Assembly: GCF_002262885.1 (NCBI RefSeq)
Contig: NZ_NKYF01000008.1
Coordinates: forward strand, 62,001-126,000
Direction: 5' to 3'
Origin: Pseudonocardia sp. MH-G8
GTDB taxonomy: Bacteria; Actinomycetota; Actinomycetes; Mycobacteriales; Pseudonocardiaceae
Length of the DNA: 64,000 nucleotides
This document shows positions 26,270-34,287 of the stretch, piece by piece. Made by a program: the position numbers and the translations under genes. Within the stretch, counting starts at the first letter, position 1. The number at the start of each line of letters is the position of its first letter. A model generated the notes under the pieces. It worked only from the letters and a program-made list of their open reading frames with translations. It had not been told where the DNA came from and searched no databases.

Positions 26270-27376
26270 GTGCGGATCGTCCAGCTCGCCAACTTCTACG
26301 GGCCCCGCTCGGGGGGCCTGCGCACGGCACTGCACCACCTCGGCGCCGGCTACGGGGCCCAGGGGCACGAGGTGGTCCTCGTGGTGCCCGGCCCACGGTT
26401 CGCCGACGAGTCGTTGCCCAGCGGGATCCGGCGCGTCACGATCGCGGCGCCCCGCCTGCCCGGCACCGGTGGCTACCGGGCCGTCGACCCGTGGCGGGTG
26501 CAGCGGCTGCTGGAGCGGCTGCGCCCCGACGCCATCGAGGTGTCCGACCGCCTGACCCTGCGCGGGCTCGGGGCCTGGGCCACCCGCCGCGGCGTGCCGA
26601 GCGTCGTGATCTCCCACGAGCGCCTCGACCGGCTGCTGACGCAATTCCTGCTGCCGGGCCCGGTGGCGCGGAACGTGGCCGATGCGGCCAATGCCCGCAT
26701 GGCCGCCGCCTACGACACCGTGGTGTGCACCACGTCGTTCGCGCGGGCCGAGTTCGATCGGATCGGTGCCCGCAACGTCGCCCAGGTGCCGCTCGGCGTC
26801 GACCTCGCGACGTTCTCGCCCCTGCACCACGACCCGGACGTGCGCCGGGGTCTCGCCGACGGCGCCGACACCCTCCTCGTGCACTGCGGGCGGCTCTCCC
26901 CGGAGAAGCACCCCGAGCGCAGCATCGACACGGTGGCGGCCCTGCGCGCGGCCGGGCAACGGGTGCGGCTCGTCGTCGCGGGGGACGGGCCGCGCCGTGC
27001 CGCCCTGGAACGGCGGGCCGGCGGGCTGCCGGTCACCTTCCTCGGCTTCGTGCCCGACCGCACCCGGCTCGCCACGCTGCTGGCCTCGGCCGACGTCTCC
27101 CTCGCCCCCGGCCCGCACGAGACGTTCGGCCTCTCGGCGCTGGAGGCACTGGCCAGCGGCACCCCGGTCGTCGTCTCGGCGTCCTCGGCGCTGCCGGAGA
27201 TCGTCGGGCCGTCCGGGGCCGCCGCGCTGGACCGGCCCGACGCCTTCGCCGCGGGCGTCACCACGCTGCTCGCGGCCGACGAGGGGAGCCGGCGGGCGGC
27301 GGCCCGGGCCCGGGCCGAGCAGTTCGGGTGGCCGGCGTCGGTGGCGGGGATGCTGGGGATGCTGGCCGTGGCCTGA
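26270..27376 (+). CDS. GT4-type glycosyltransferase, second of a pair
   Basis: 368 residues, GT-B fold. VRIVQLANFYGPRSGGLRT at the N-terminus, VHCGRLSPEKHPERSI in the donor domain, and the motif PHETFGLSALEALASGTPVV. It resembles PimC-like and other actinobacterial mannosyltransferases. GTG 26270 is one base after the preceding stop, so it is translated from the same mRNA. The pair may act in sequence on one acceptor such as a phosphatidylinositol mannoside or another glycolipid (inference). Confidence 0.85.
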   Translation: MRIVQLANFYGPRSGGLRTALHHLGAGYGAQGHEVVLVVPGPRFADESLPSGIRRVTIAAPRLPGTGGYRAVDPWRVQRLLERLRPDAIEVSDRLTLRGLGAWATRRGVPSVVISHERLDRLLTQFLLPGPVARNVADAANARMAAAYDTVVCTTSFARAEFDRIGARNVAQVPLGVDLATFSPLHHDPDVRRGLADGADTLLVHCGRLSPEKHPERSIDTVAALRAAGQRVRLVVAGDGPRRAALERRAGGLPVTFLGFVPDRTRLATLLASADVSLAPGPHETFGLSALEALASGTPVVVSASSALPEIVGPSGAAALDRPDAFAAGVTTLLAADEGSRRAAARARAEQFGWPASVAGMLGMLAVA

Positions 27377-27441
27377 CGCCGGTGGCGGGCTCGGTGGCCG
27401 CCGGGACGGTCGTGCCGCACGCACCGCGTAGCGTCCTGTCC

Positions 27442-28128
27442 GTGAGCCGGGCCGACCTCGACAAGGACCCCACCGACGTCGCCGCGATGTTCGACGGCGT
27501 CGCGCGGCGCTACGACATCACCAACACCGTGCTGTCGGCCGGGCAGGACCGGCGGTGGCGCCGGCTCACCCGGGAGGCGCTCGGGCTGCGGCCGGGAGAG
27601 CGGGCGCTGGACCTCGCCGCCGGCACGGTCGTCTCGACGGTGGAGCTGCGCCGGTCGGGGGCGTGGTGCGTGGCCGCCGACTTCTCGCTGGGCATGCTGC
27701 AGGCGGGCGCCCACCGCGACGTGCCCAAGGTCGCGGCCGACGCGCTGCACCTGCCGTTCCGCGACGGCGCCTTCGACGCGGCGACGATCTCGTTCGGCCT
27801 TCGCAACGTCGCCGACACCGACCGCGCGCTCGCCGAGCTCGCGCGCGTCACGCGGCCGGGCGGACGGCTCGTGGTCTGCGAGTTCAGCCGGCCGACGGTG
27901 GCGCCCTTCCGCGCGGCCTACCACGTCGGTCTGGAGCACGTGCTGCCCGCGATCGCCCGCCGGGTGTCGAGCAACCCGGAGGCCTACACCTACCTGGGCG
28001 AGTCGATCCGGGACTGGCCGGCGCAACCCGACCTCGCCCGCCGCATCACGAAGGCCGGCTGGACCGGCGTCGCGTGGCGCAACCTCACCTTCGGCGCCGT
28101 CGCCCTGCACCGGGCCACCCGCGCCTGA
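27442..28128 (+). CDS. menG: Demethylmenaquinone methyltransferase
   Basis: 228 residues. A class I SAM methyltransferase of the UbiE/MenG family: MFDGVARRYDITNTVLSAGQ at the N-terminus, the SAM-binding LDLAAGTVVSTVEL (the second Gly of the usual GTG is Val), FSLGML, and FGLRNVADTDRALAEL in the middle. It performs the last ring methylation of menaquinone. The GTG start is 65 bp after the second glycosyltransferase. Rv0558 holds the same place after mgtA in M. tuberculosis, supporting the assignment. Confidence 0.92.
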   Translation: MSRADLDKDPTDVAAMFDGVARRYDITNTVLSAGQDRRWRRLTREALGLRPGERALDLAAGTVVSTVELRRSGAWCVAADFSLGMLQAGAHRDVPKVAADALHLPFRDGAFDAATISFGLRNVADTDRALAELARVTRPGGRLVVCEFSRPTVAPFRAAYHVGLEHVLPAIARRVSSNPEAYTYLGESIRDWPAQPDLARRITKAGWTGVAWRNLTFGAVALHRATRA

Positions 28129-28261
28129 CGCCCGGCGCCACCGGGCCGGCCCGCCTCGCAGCAGCGGTTGACCATCGCGAGCCGCACGTCATCGCTCCCG
28201 ATGCGACCTGGCGCGCGGCTCGGACCGATCACTGGTCGTCGCGTCGATCTCGCAACGATCA

Positions 28262-28912
28262 TCACGCGGCCGGCCGGACCATCGTCAGCTGGTGCACCCT
28301 CCCGCCCTCGTACCGCAGGCCGGGGACCGCGGGTGCGGGGCCGTGGGCGACGAAGCCCACGCGCTCGAAGAAGCGGGTCGCACGCCGGTTCTCCACGAGC
28401 GTCTGCAGGTAGCAGCCGGGGGTGCCGGTCTCGCGCAGCCGGGCCGACCACGCGTCCATCAGTCCGGCCGCGGCGCCGGTGCCGCGGGCCTGCGGCAACA
28501 GGTTGATGTGCAGGTGGGCGGGCCAGCGCGGGTCGTGGAGCTCCCCGGCGGCCGGTTGCCGGCGCACGGTCGCCCCCGCCACGTCGCGCAGGCTGCGTGC
28601 GAAGAAGGCCGCGGACCGGCGGCGCAGGAGCAGGCGGTGTTCGCGGATCGCGCGCTCCATCCGGGCGTTCTCCGGCGGGACCGCGGTGCCGAGGGAGCCG
28701 GTCAGGTAGCCGACGAGTTCCCCGTCCACGACCGCGACGAACAGCGACTCCGGCTCCAGATCCATGTACGGCGTGAGGTAGATGGCCGCCTCGGACTCCT
28801 CGTGCCCCCACAGCGACGCGGTCGGGGCGCCCTCGCCCGCACGGCCGAAGAGGGCGCGCAGCGCCGGCCGGTCGACCTCGCAGAATCTCCGGATCTCCAC
28901 CACGACAGCCAA
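28262..28912 (-). CDS. GNAT-family N-acetyltransferase
   Basis: 216 residues. The acetyl-CoA binding motif A is LPQARGTGAAAGLMDAW (residues ~139-155), followed by LQTLVENRRATRFFERVGF, the usual beta5-alpha4 part of GNAT enzymes. The N-terminal third carries FVAVVDGELVGYLTG. The substrate is unknown. It is convergent with menG and divergent from the MenJ-like gene, so its promoter region adjoins the Rex site. Confidence 0.87.
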   Translation of the reverse strand: MAVVVEIRRFCEVDRPALRALFGRAGEGAPTASLWGHEESEAAIYLTPYMDLEPESLFVAVVDGELVGYLTGSLGTAVPPENARMERAIREHRLLLRRRSAAFFARSLRDVAGATVRRQPAAGELHDPRWPAHLHINLLPQARGTGAAAGLMDAWSARLRETGTPGCYLQTLVENRRATRFFERVGFVAHGPAPAVPGLRYEGGRVHQLTMVRPAA

Positions 28913-28942
28913 CCTGACCGGACGTCACTCGACCAGGGTGTT

Positions 28943-28948
28943 TAGACT
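28943..28948 (+). promoter_or_regulatory. Candidate -10 box for the menJ/nuo promoter
   Basis: TAGACT lies 43 bases before the menJ-like start, so transcription would begin near 28955, just ahead of the Rex-like site. No clear -35 hexamer is visible 17 bases upstream, so confidence is limited. Confidence 0.35.
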
Positions 28949-28959
28949 CGGCCCCGACT

Positions 28960-28977
28960 TCGTGAATCCGTTCACAA
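28960..28977. promoter_or_regulatory. Probable Rex operator upstream of menJ and nuoA-N
   Basis: TCGTGAATCCGTTCACAA matches the Streptomyces Rex operator consensus TTGTGAAnnnnTTCACAA at 13 of 14 defined positions. It ends inside the ribosome-binding region of the MenJ-like gene. Rex is an NADH/NAD+-sensing repressor whose Streptomyces coelicolor targets include the nuo operon. The core GTGAnnnnnnTCAC also fits Crp-type sites, so Crp is the alternative. Confidence 0.75.
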
Positions 28978-28985
28978 GGAGCCGC

Positions 28986-30278
28986 ATGGCTGCGCCCGAA
29001 CCCACCACAGCGGACGCCGACGTCATCGTCGTCGGCGCCGGACCCGCCGGATCCACCGCTGCCTCATACCTCGCAAGGGCGGGGCTCGACGTCCTGCTCC
29101 TGGAGAAGTCGACGTTCCCGCGCCCCAAGGTGTGCGGTGACGGCTTCACCCCGCGAGGCATGAAGCAGCTGATCGACCTCGGCATCGACTGCACGCAGGA
29201 GAACGGCTGGCTGCACAACAAGGGCCTGCGGGTCGTCGGCGGCGGCGTCACCCTGGAGCTGCCCTGGCCCACCCTGGCGAGCTTCCCGGACTACGGCGCG
29301 GTGCGCCCCCGTCAGGACTTCGACGAGCTGCTCGTCCGGCACGCCGAGAAGCTGGGCGCCCGCCTGCACGAGGACACCACCGTCACCGAGGCCATCACCG
29401 ACGAGCGCAGCGGCCGGGTCGTGGGCGTGCGCGGCACCGTCGGCAAGGGCAAGGAGAAGCGGCCGGTGTCCTACCGGGCGCCGCTCACCCTGGCCTGCGA
29501 CGGCGTGAGCGCCCGCCTGGCCCTCTCGCTCGGGATGGCCAAGCGCGACGACCGGCCGATGGGCGTGGCCGTGCGCCGCTACTACGAGTCGCCGCGCACC
29601 CATGACGACCACCTCGAGAGCCATCTCGAGCTGTGGGACCGCTCCGACGCGGCGAACCCGAAGCTGCTGCCCGGCTACGGCTGGATCTTCGGGATGGGCG
29701 ACGGCACGTCCAACGTCGGGCTGGGCATCCTCTCCACGTCCAAGGCCTACGGCTCCACCGACTACCGCGCGCTGCTGAAGTCGTGGCTGGACGGCACTCC
29801 GGAGGAGTGGGGCTACCGCGACGAGAACGCGGTGGGCACCGTCGGTGGTGCCGCGCTGCCGATGGGCTTCAACCGGATCCCGCACTACCGGCCCGGTCTG
29901 CTGCTGGTCGGCGACGCGGGCGGGATGGTCAACCCGTTCAACGGGGAGGGCATCGCCTACGCGATGGAGTCCGCGGCGATCGCGGCGCGCTGCGCGGTGC
30001 AGGCGCACGCCCGTTCCGGCTCGTCCGCGGAGGCGGCGCTGGCGGGCTACCCGGCGGCGATGAGCCAGGCGCTGGGCGGCTACTACCGCATCGGCAACAT
30101 CTTCTCGAAGCTGATCGGCAACCCGACGATCATGGCGACGGCCACGAAGTACGGGCTGCCGCGCACCACGCTCATGCGGTTCATCCTCAAGCTCCTCGCC
30201 AACCTCTACGACCCGCACGACGGTGGGGTCAGCGACCGCGTCATCACCGCGATGACCAGGCTCACACCGAGCCTGTAG
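28986..30278 (+). CDS. menJ: Geranylgeranyl reductase-family FAD oxidoreductase, MenJ-like
   Basis: 430 residues. VVGAGPAGSTAASYLARAG is the FAD Rossmann motif, PRPKVCGDGFTPRGM the family CGxG region, and LVGDAGGMVNPFNGEGIAYA the GD motif. In M. tuberculosis the homologue MenJ (Rv0561c) saturates one isoprene unit of menaquinone-9. The setting next to nuo and near menG supports that role over archaeal-type lipid reduction. ATG 28986 follows AAGGAG. About 100 bp containing a hairpin separates it from nuoA, so it may be the first gene of the nuo transcript. Confidence 0.82.
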   Translation: MAAPEPTTADADVIVVGAGPAGSTAASYLARAGLDVLLLEKSTFPRPKVCGDGFTPRGMKQLIDLGIDCTQENGWLHNKGLRVVGGGVTLELPWPTLASFPDYGAVRPRQDFDELLVRHAEKLGARLHEDTTVTEAITDERSGRVVGVRGTVGKGKEKRPVSYRAPLTLACDGVSARLALSLGMAKRDDRPMGVAVRRYYESPRTHDDHLESHLELWDRSDAANPKLLPGYGWIFGMGDGTSNVGLGILSTSKAYGSTDYRALLKSWLDGTPEEWGYRDENAVGTVGGAALPMGFNRIPHYRPGLLLVGDAGGMVNPFNGEGIAYAMESAAIAARCAVQAHARSGSSAEAALAGYPAAMSQALGGYYRIGNIFSKLIGNPTIMATATKYGLPRTTLMRFILKLLANLYDPHDGGVSDRVITAMTRLTPSL

Positions 30279-30297
30279 TAAGGCTTGCCTGGGTCCG

Positions 30298-30316
30298 GTC
30301 GGGCTATCCGCCCGAC
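30298..30316. terminator. Stem-loop between menJ and nuoA
   Basis: GTCGGGC (30298-30304) pairs perfectly with GCCCGAC (30310-30316) around TATCC and is followed by TTAA. It could end or attenuate menJ transcription before nuoA (start 30380). With only a 7-bp stem and no T-run, read-through is likely. Confidence 0.45.
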
Positions 30317-30379
30317 TTAAGGTCCCGGCGGAATCAAATAGCGCGATTCACGAGACGACGACTGACGAGGGCAGAACGG

Positions 30380-30745
30380 ATGCTCGACCCCTACCTCCCG
30401 CTGGTGCTGCTGTTCGCCCTGGCAGGTGCGTTCGCCCTGTTCTCGGTGACGGCTGCGCCGTACGTCGGCCCGCGCCGCTACAACCGGGCCAAGCTCGACG
30501 CCTACGAGTGCGGCATCGAGCCCTCGCCCCAGCCCGTCGTGGGCGGCGGCCGGATGCCGGTCGCCTACTACCTCACGGCGATGCTGTTCATCCTGTTCGA
30601 CATCGAGATGGTCTTCCTCTACCCGTTCGCGGTGAGCGCCAACGCGCTGGGCCTGTTCGGGCTGGTGGAGATCGTGCTGTTCATCGTCACGGTCGGCTTC
30701 GCCTACATCTACGTGTGGCGGCGCGGCGGGCTGGATTGGAACTGA
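30380..30745 (+). CDS. nuoA: NADH-quinone oxidoreductase subunit A
   Basis: 121 residues with three membrane helices. KLDAYECGIEP is the conserved loop with the Cys that lines the quinone-cavity entrance, and FILFDIEMVFLYPFAV is the signature of the second helix. First gene of the nuoA-N operon of proton-pumping complex I, which passes electrons from NADH to menaquinone. GTG or ATG starts upstream are not needed: ATG 30380 has GCAGAACGG in front, a weak ribosome site. Confidence 0.95.
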   Translation: MLDPYLPLVLLFALAGAFALFSVTAAPYVGPRRYNRAKLDAYECGIEPSPQPVVGGGRMPVAYYLTAMLFILFDIEMVFLYPFAVSANALGLFGLVEIVLFIVTVGFAYIYVWRRGGLDWN

Positions 30746-30746
30746 G

Positions 30747-31295
30747 ATGGGTCTCGAAGAGAACCTGCCCAGCGGCGTACTGCTGACCAGCGTCGAGAAG
30801 CTGGTCAACTGGACGCGCAAGTCGTCGCTGTGGCCCGCCACGTTCGGGCTCGCCTGCTGCGCCATCGAGATGATGACCACCGGCGCGCCCCGCTACGACC
30901 TCGCCCGCTTCGGGATGGAGGTCTTCCGCGCCTCGCCGCGCCAGGCCGACCTGATGATCGTCGCCGGCCGGGTGAGCAACAAGATGGCGCCCGTCCTGCG
31001 CCAGATCTACGACCAGATGCCCGAGCCCCGTTGGGTGCTCGCGATGGGCGTCTGCGCCTCGTCGGGCGGGATGTTCAACAACTACGCGATCGTCCAGGGC
31101 GTCGACCACGTGGTGCCGGTCGACATGTACCTGCCCGGCTGCCCGCCCCGGCCGGAGATGCTGATGGACGCGATCCTCAAGATCCACGCCAAGATCATGG
31201 ACGAGCCGCTCGGATCCGCACGGGCTGCCGAGCTGGCCGAGAGCGGCCACAAGACCGAGCTGGTCCCGTCCTCGATCAAGTACGCGAAGAAGTGA
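30747..31295 (+). CDS. nuoB: NADH-quinone oxidoreductase subunit B
   Basis: 182 residues. Carries the terminal [4Fe-4S] cluster N2: FGLACCAIEMM gives the tandem Cys pair, VCASSGGMF the third and YLPGCPPRPEML the fourth. It sits at the quinone site between NuoD and NuoH. The start is one base after the nuoA stop. A ~35-residue C-terminal tail ends in KYAKK. Confidence 0.96.
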   Translation: MGLEENLPSGVLLTSVEKLVNWTRKSSLWPATFGLACCAIEMMTTGAPRYDLARFGMEVFRASPRQADLMIVAGRVSNKMAPVLRQIYDQMPEPRWVLAMGVCASSGGMFNNYAIVQGVDHVVPVDMYLPGCPPRPEMLMDAILKIHAKIMDEPLGSARAAELAESGHKTELVPSSIKYAKK

Positions 31296-31301
31296 CGGAT
31301 C

Positions 31302-32177
31302 ATGCCTGACCAGAACAACGGCGCTGAGAACACCGACCCCGCGCCGGCCACCGGCACCGCGGGATCCTCCGCGCAGCAGAGCGGGCCCGACGCCGCCGAG
31401 CAGCGGGCCCGCGGCGCGCAGGACGCCAAGGGCGGCGAGGTCGAGCAGACCGACGCGCCGATCGACGCGCCTTCCGACACCGACGGCGACGAGCAGGGCA
31501 CGCCGGAGGGCGGCACCCGCATCGCGCCCACCCGCGACCGCCGCGGCATGTTCGGCGTCTCCGGCTCGGGCGACACCTCCGGCTTCGGCGGCCTGCGGCT
31601 GCCGGGCCACGTGCCGGCCCCGGCCGAGCGGCCCTTCGGCGGCTGGTTCGACGAGTTCGCCGACGACCTCGCCGACGCGATGGCCGAACGCGGCATCCCG
31701 CGCGGCGCGGTGCAGCAGATCACGATCGACCGCGGCGAGATCACGTTCTACGTGCAGCGGGAGCGGATCCTCGAGCTCTGCCGCACCCTGCGCGACGAGG
31801 AGTACCTGCGCTTCGAGCTGTGCTCCTCGGTCTCCGGCGTCGACTACGGGGAGGGCGTGCCGCAGCGGTTGCACGTCGTCTACCACCTGACGTCGATGAC
31901 CTTCCGCCGCCGGATCCGCCTCGAGGTGGCCGTGGACGTCGACGACGCGCACGTGCCGAGCGTCGTGGAGGTCTACCCCACGGCCGACTGGCAGGAGCGC
32001 GAGGCCTGGGACATGTTCGGGATCGTCTTCGACGGCCACCCGGCGCTCACCCGGATCCTCATGCCGGACGACTGGGACGGCCACCCGCAGCGCAAGGACT
32101 ACCCCCTCGGCGGCATCCCGGTGGAGTACAAGGGCGCGGAGATCCCTCCGCCCGACCAGAGGCGGGCATACACATGA
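31302..32177 (+). CDS. nuoC: NADH-quinone oxidoreductase subunit C
   Basis: 291 residues. About the first 95 are acidic and low-complexity (Asp/Glu/Ala/Gly-rich), then a conserved NuoC domain follows with EVYPTADWQEREAWDMFGI and ILMPDDWDGHPQRKDYPL. It forms the connecting arm with NuoD. The long N-terminal extension is common in actinobacterial NuoC and is probably disordered. The stop overlaps nuoD by ATGA. Confidence 0.95.
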   Translation: MPDQNNGAENTDPAPATGTAGSSAQQSGPDAAEQRARGAQDAKGGEVEQTDAPIDAPSDTDGDEQGTPEGGTRIAPTRDRRGMFGVSGSGDTSGFGGLRLPGHVPAPAERPFGGWFDEFADDLADAMAERGIPRGAVQQITIDRGEITFYVQRERILELCRTLRDEEYLRFELCSSVSGVDYGEGVPQRLHVVYHLTSMTFRRRIRLEVAVDVDDAHVPSVVEVYPTADWQEREAWDMFGIVFDGHPALTRILMPDDWDGHPQRKDYPLGGIPVEYKGAEIPPPDQRRAYT

Positions 32178-33490
32178 GTCAGGACGCCTACTCCCCGGCT
32201 TCGAGCAGGGAGACCACCGAGGGCACCGTCTACACGGTCACCGGTGGCGACTGGGACACGCTCCTCGACGAGGAGCACGACGACCGCATCGTCATCAACA
32301 TGGGTCCGCAGCACCCGTCCACGCACGGCGTGCTGCGCCTGGTGCTGGAGCTCGAGGGCGAGACGGTGCAGCAGGCCCGCTCGGTGATCGGCTACCTGCA
32401 CACCGGCATCGAGAAGAACTGCGAGTACCGCACCTGGACCCAGGGCGTCACGTTCGTGACGCGCATGGACTACCTGGCGCCGATCTTCAACGAGGTCGGC
32501 TACTGCCTCGCGGTGGAGAAGCTGCTCGGGGCGGAGGTGCCGCAGCGCGCCACGGTGGCCCGGGTGCTGCTGATGGAGATCAACCGCATCGGCTCGCACC
32601 TGGTCTGTCTCGCCACCGGCGGCATGGAGCTCGGCGCGCTCACCGGCATGACGGCCGGGTTCCGCGAGCGCGAGGAGGTGCTGCACCTGCTCGAGTTCCT
32701 CACCGGTCTGCGCATGAACCACGCGTTCGTCCGGCCCGGCGGGCTGGCCCAGGACCTCCCGGAGGGCTGGGCGGAGAAGGTCACCGAGTTCGTCGCGCTG
32801 ATGCGCAAGCGCTTGCCGGACTACGACAACCTGCTCACCGGCCAGCCGATCTGGCGCCAGCGTCTCGAGGGTGTCGGCTACCTGCCGGTGGACGGCTGCC
32901 TCGCGCTCGGCGCCACCGGCCCGATCCTGCGTTCCGCGGGCCTGGCGTGGGACCTGCGCAAGATCGAGCCGTACTGCGGCTACGAGGAGTACGACTTCGA
33001 GGTCCCGGTGGCCACCGAGGCCGACTGCTACGCCCGCTACCGGCTGCGCGTCGCGGAGATGCACGAGTCGCTCAAGATCATCGAACAGGCCGTGGCCAAG
33101 ATGGAGCCGGGCCCGGTGATGGTCCAGGACCGCAAGATCGCCTGGCCCGCGCAGCTGTCCGTGGCGTCCGACGGCATGGGCAACAGCCTCGAGCACGTCC
33201 GCAAGATCATGGGTCAGTCGATGGAGTCGCTGATCCACCACTTCAAGCTGGTCACCGAGGGCTTCTCGGTGCCGGCCGGTCAGGCCTACACGGCGATCGA
33301 GTCGCCGCGCGGGGAGCTGGGCTACCACCTGGTGTCCGACGGAGGCACCCGCCCGGTGCGCGTGCACGTGCGCGACCCCAGCTTCGTGAACCTGCAGACG
33401 ATGCCCGCGATGAGCGAGGGCGGCATGGTCGCCGACGTCATCGCGGCCGTCGCCTCGATCGACCCCGTCATGGGAGGTGTGGACCGGTGA
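32174..33490 (+). CDS. nuoD: NADH-quinone oxidoreductase subunit D
   Basis: 438 residues of the 49-kDa, [NiFe]-hydrogenase-large-subunit-like protein. INMGPQHPSTHGVLRL holds the quinone-site His, and YLHTGIEKNCEYRTWTQ and RMDYLAPIFNE are diagnostic. ATG 32174 overlaps the nuoC stop; upstream in-frame codons are a shadow of nuoC. The stop overlaps the nuoE GTG. Confidence 0.96.
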   Translation: MSQDAYSPASSRETTEGTVYTVTGGDWDTLLDEEHDDRIVINMGPQHPSTHGVLRLVLELEGETVQQARSVIGYLHTGIEKNCEYRTWTQGVTFVTRMDYLAPIFNEVGYCLAVEKLLGAEVPQRATVARVLLMEINRIGSHLVCLATGGMELGALTGMTAGFREREEVLHLLEFLTGLRMNHAFVRPGGLAQDLPEGWAEKVTEFVALMRKRLPDYDNLLTGQPIWRQRLEGVGYLPVDGCLALGATGPILRSAGLAWDLRKIEPYCGYEEYDFEVPVATEADCYARYRLRVAEMHESLKIIEQAVAKMEPGPVMVQDRKIAWPAQLSVASDGMGNSLEHVRKIMGQSMESLIHHFKLVTEGFSVPAGQAYTAIESPRGELGYHLVSDGGTRPVRVHVRDPSFVNLQTMPAMSEGGMVADVIAAVASIDPVMGGVDR

Positions 33491-34287
33491 CCCTGCCAGA
33501 AGGCACGCCGGAGTCCTACGGCCCGATCACCGGGCCGGAAGAGGTGCAGTTCGAGCCGGTCGTCTCCGAGGGCGGGCCGGTCTCGCCGATCTTCGACGAG
33601 GTCACCCGGCAGCGCACCAAGGAGATCATCGCGCAGTACCCGCAGTCGCGCTCGGCGCTGCTCCCGCTGCTGCACCTGGTGCAGTCGGTGGAGGGCCACG
33701 TCAGCCAGGACGGCATCCGGTACTGCGCCGAGGCGCTGGAGCTGACCACCGCCGAGGTCTCGGCGGTCGCCACCTTCTACACGATGTACAAGCGCACGCC
33801 GTGCGGCCAGCACCTCGTGAGCGTCTGCACCAACACGCTGTGCGCCACCTTGGGCGGCGACGACATCTACGCGCGCCTGCAGGAGAAGCTCGGGGTCGGG
33901 CACGAGGGCACCGCGGGCGAGCCCGGCGCGGAAGGCTCGCTCACGCTCGAGCACGCCGAGTGCCTCGCGGCCTGCGACCTCGGGCCGGTGCTGCAGGTCA
34001 ACTACGAGTACTACGACAACCAGACGCCGGAGTCGGCGGAGGCACTGGTGGACGCATTGGCGCGGGGCGAGAAGCCGGCCCCCACCCGCGGTGCACCGCT
34101 CACCGACTTCCGCACGGTGGAGCTGGAGCTCGCCGGGATCTTCCCCGACCTGCCCACGAGCGCCGAGGGGCCGTCGATCGCGCCGGAGTCGGTGCGCGGC
34201 GCGCTGCTGGCCTCCGAGCGTGGCTGGACGGCCCCGTCGATGCCCGACAACCCGCCCGCGTTTCCCGCACTGCCGGAGAAGAAGTGA
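33487..34287 (+). CDS. nuoE: NADH-quinone oxidoreductase subunit E
   Basis: 266 residues. The thioredoxin-like domain binds [2Fe-2S] cluster N1a with VCTNTLC and ECLAACD. It is longer than the ~165-residue E. coli protein because of a ~95-residue C-terminal extension rich in Pro/Glu/Ala, a feature of actinobacterial NuoE. GTG 33487 overlaps the nuoD stop, and its own stop shares a base with the nuoF ATG. Confidence 0.95.
   Translation: MTLPEGTPESYGPITGPEEVQFEPVVSEGGPVSPIFDEVTRQRTKEIIAQYPQSRSALLPLLHLVQSVEGHVSQDGIRYCAEALELTTAEVSAVATFYTMYKRTPCGQHLVSVCTNTLCATLGGDDIYARLQEKLGVGHEGTAGEPGAEGSLTLEHAECLAACDLGPVLQVNYEYYDNQTPESAEALVDALARGEKPAPTRGAPLTDFRTVELELAGIFPDLPTSAEGPSIAPESVRGALLASERGWTAPSMPDNPPAFPALPEKK

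Noticed and set aside
30281..30290. AGGCTTGCCT near the nuoA leader as an iron (DtxR/IdeR) box
   Set aside because: Only the central ten bases are symmetric and the flanks do not match TTAGG/CCTAA arms, so the resemblance is too weak.
32947..33486. Upstream extension of the nuoE frame into nuoD
   Set aside because: This is an alternate-frame shadow of nuoD; the GTG at 33487 overlaps the nuoD stop as at other junctions of this operon.
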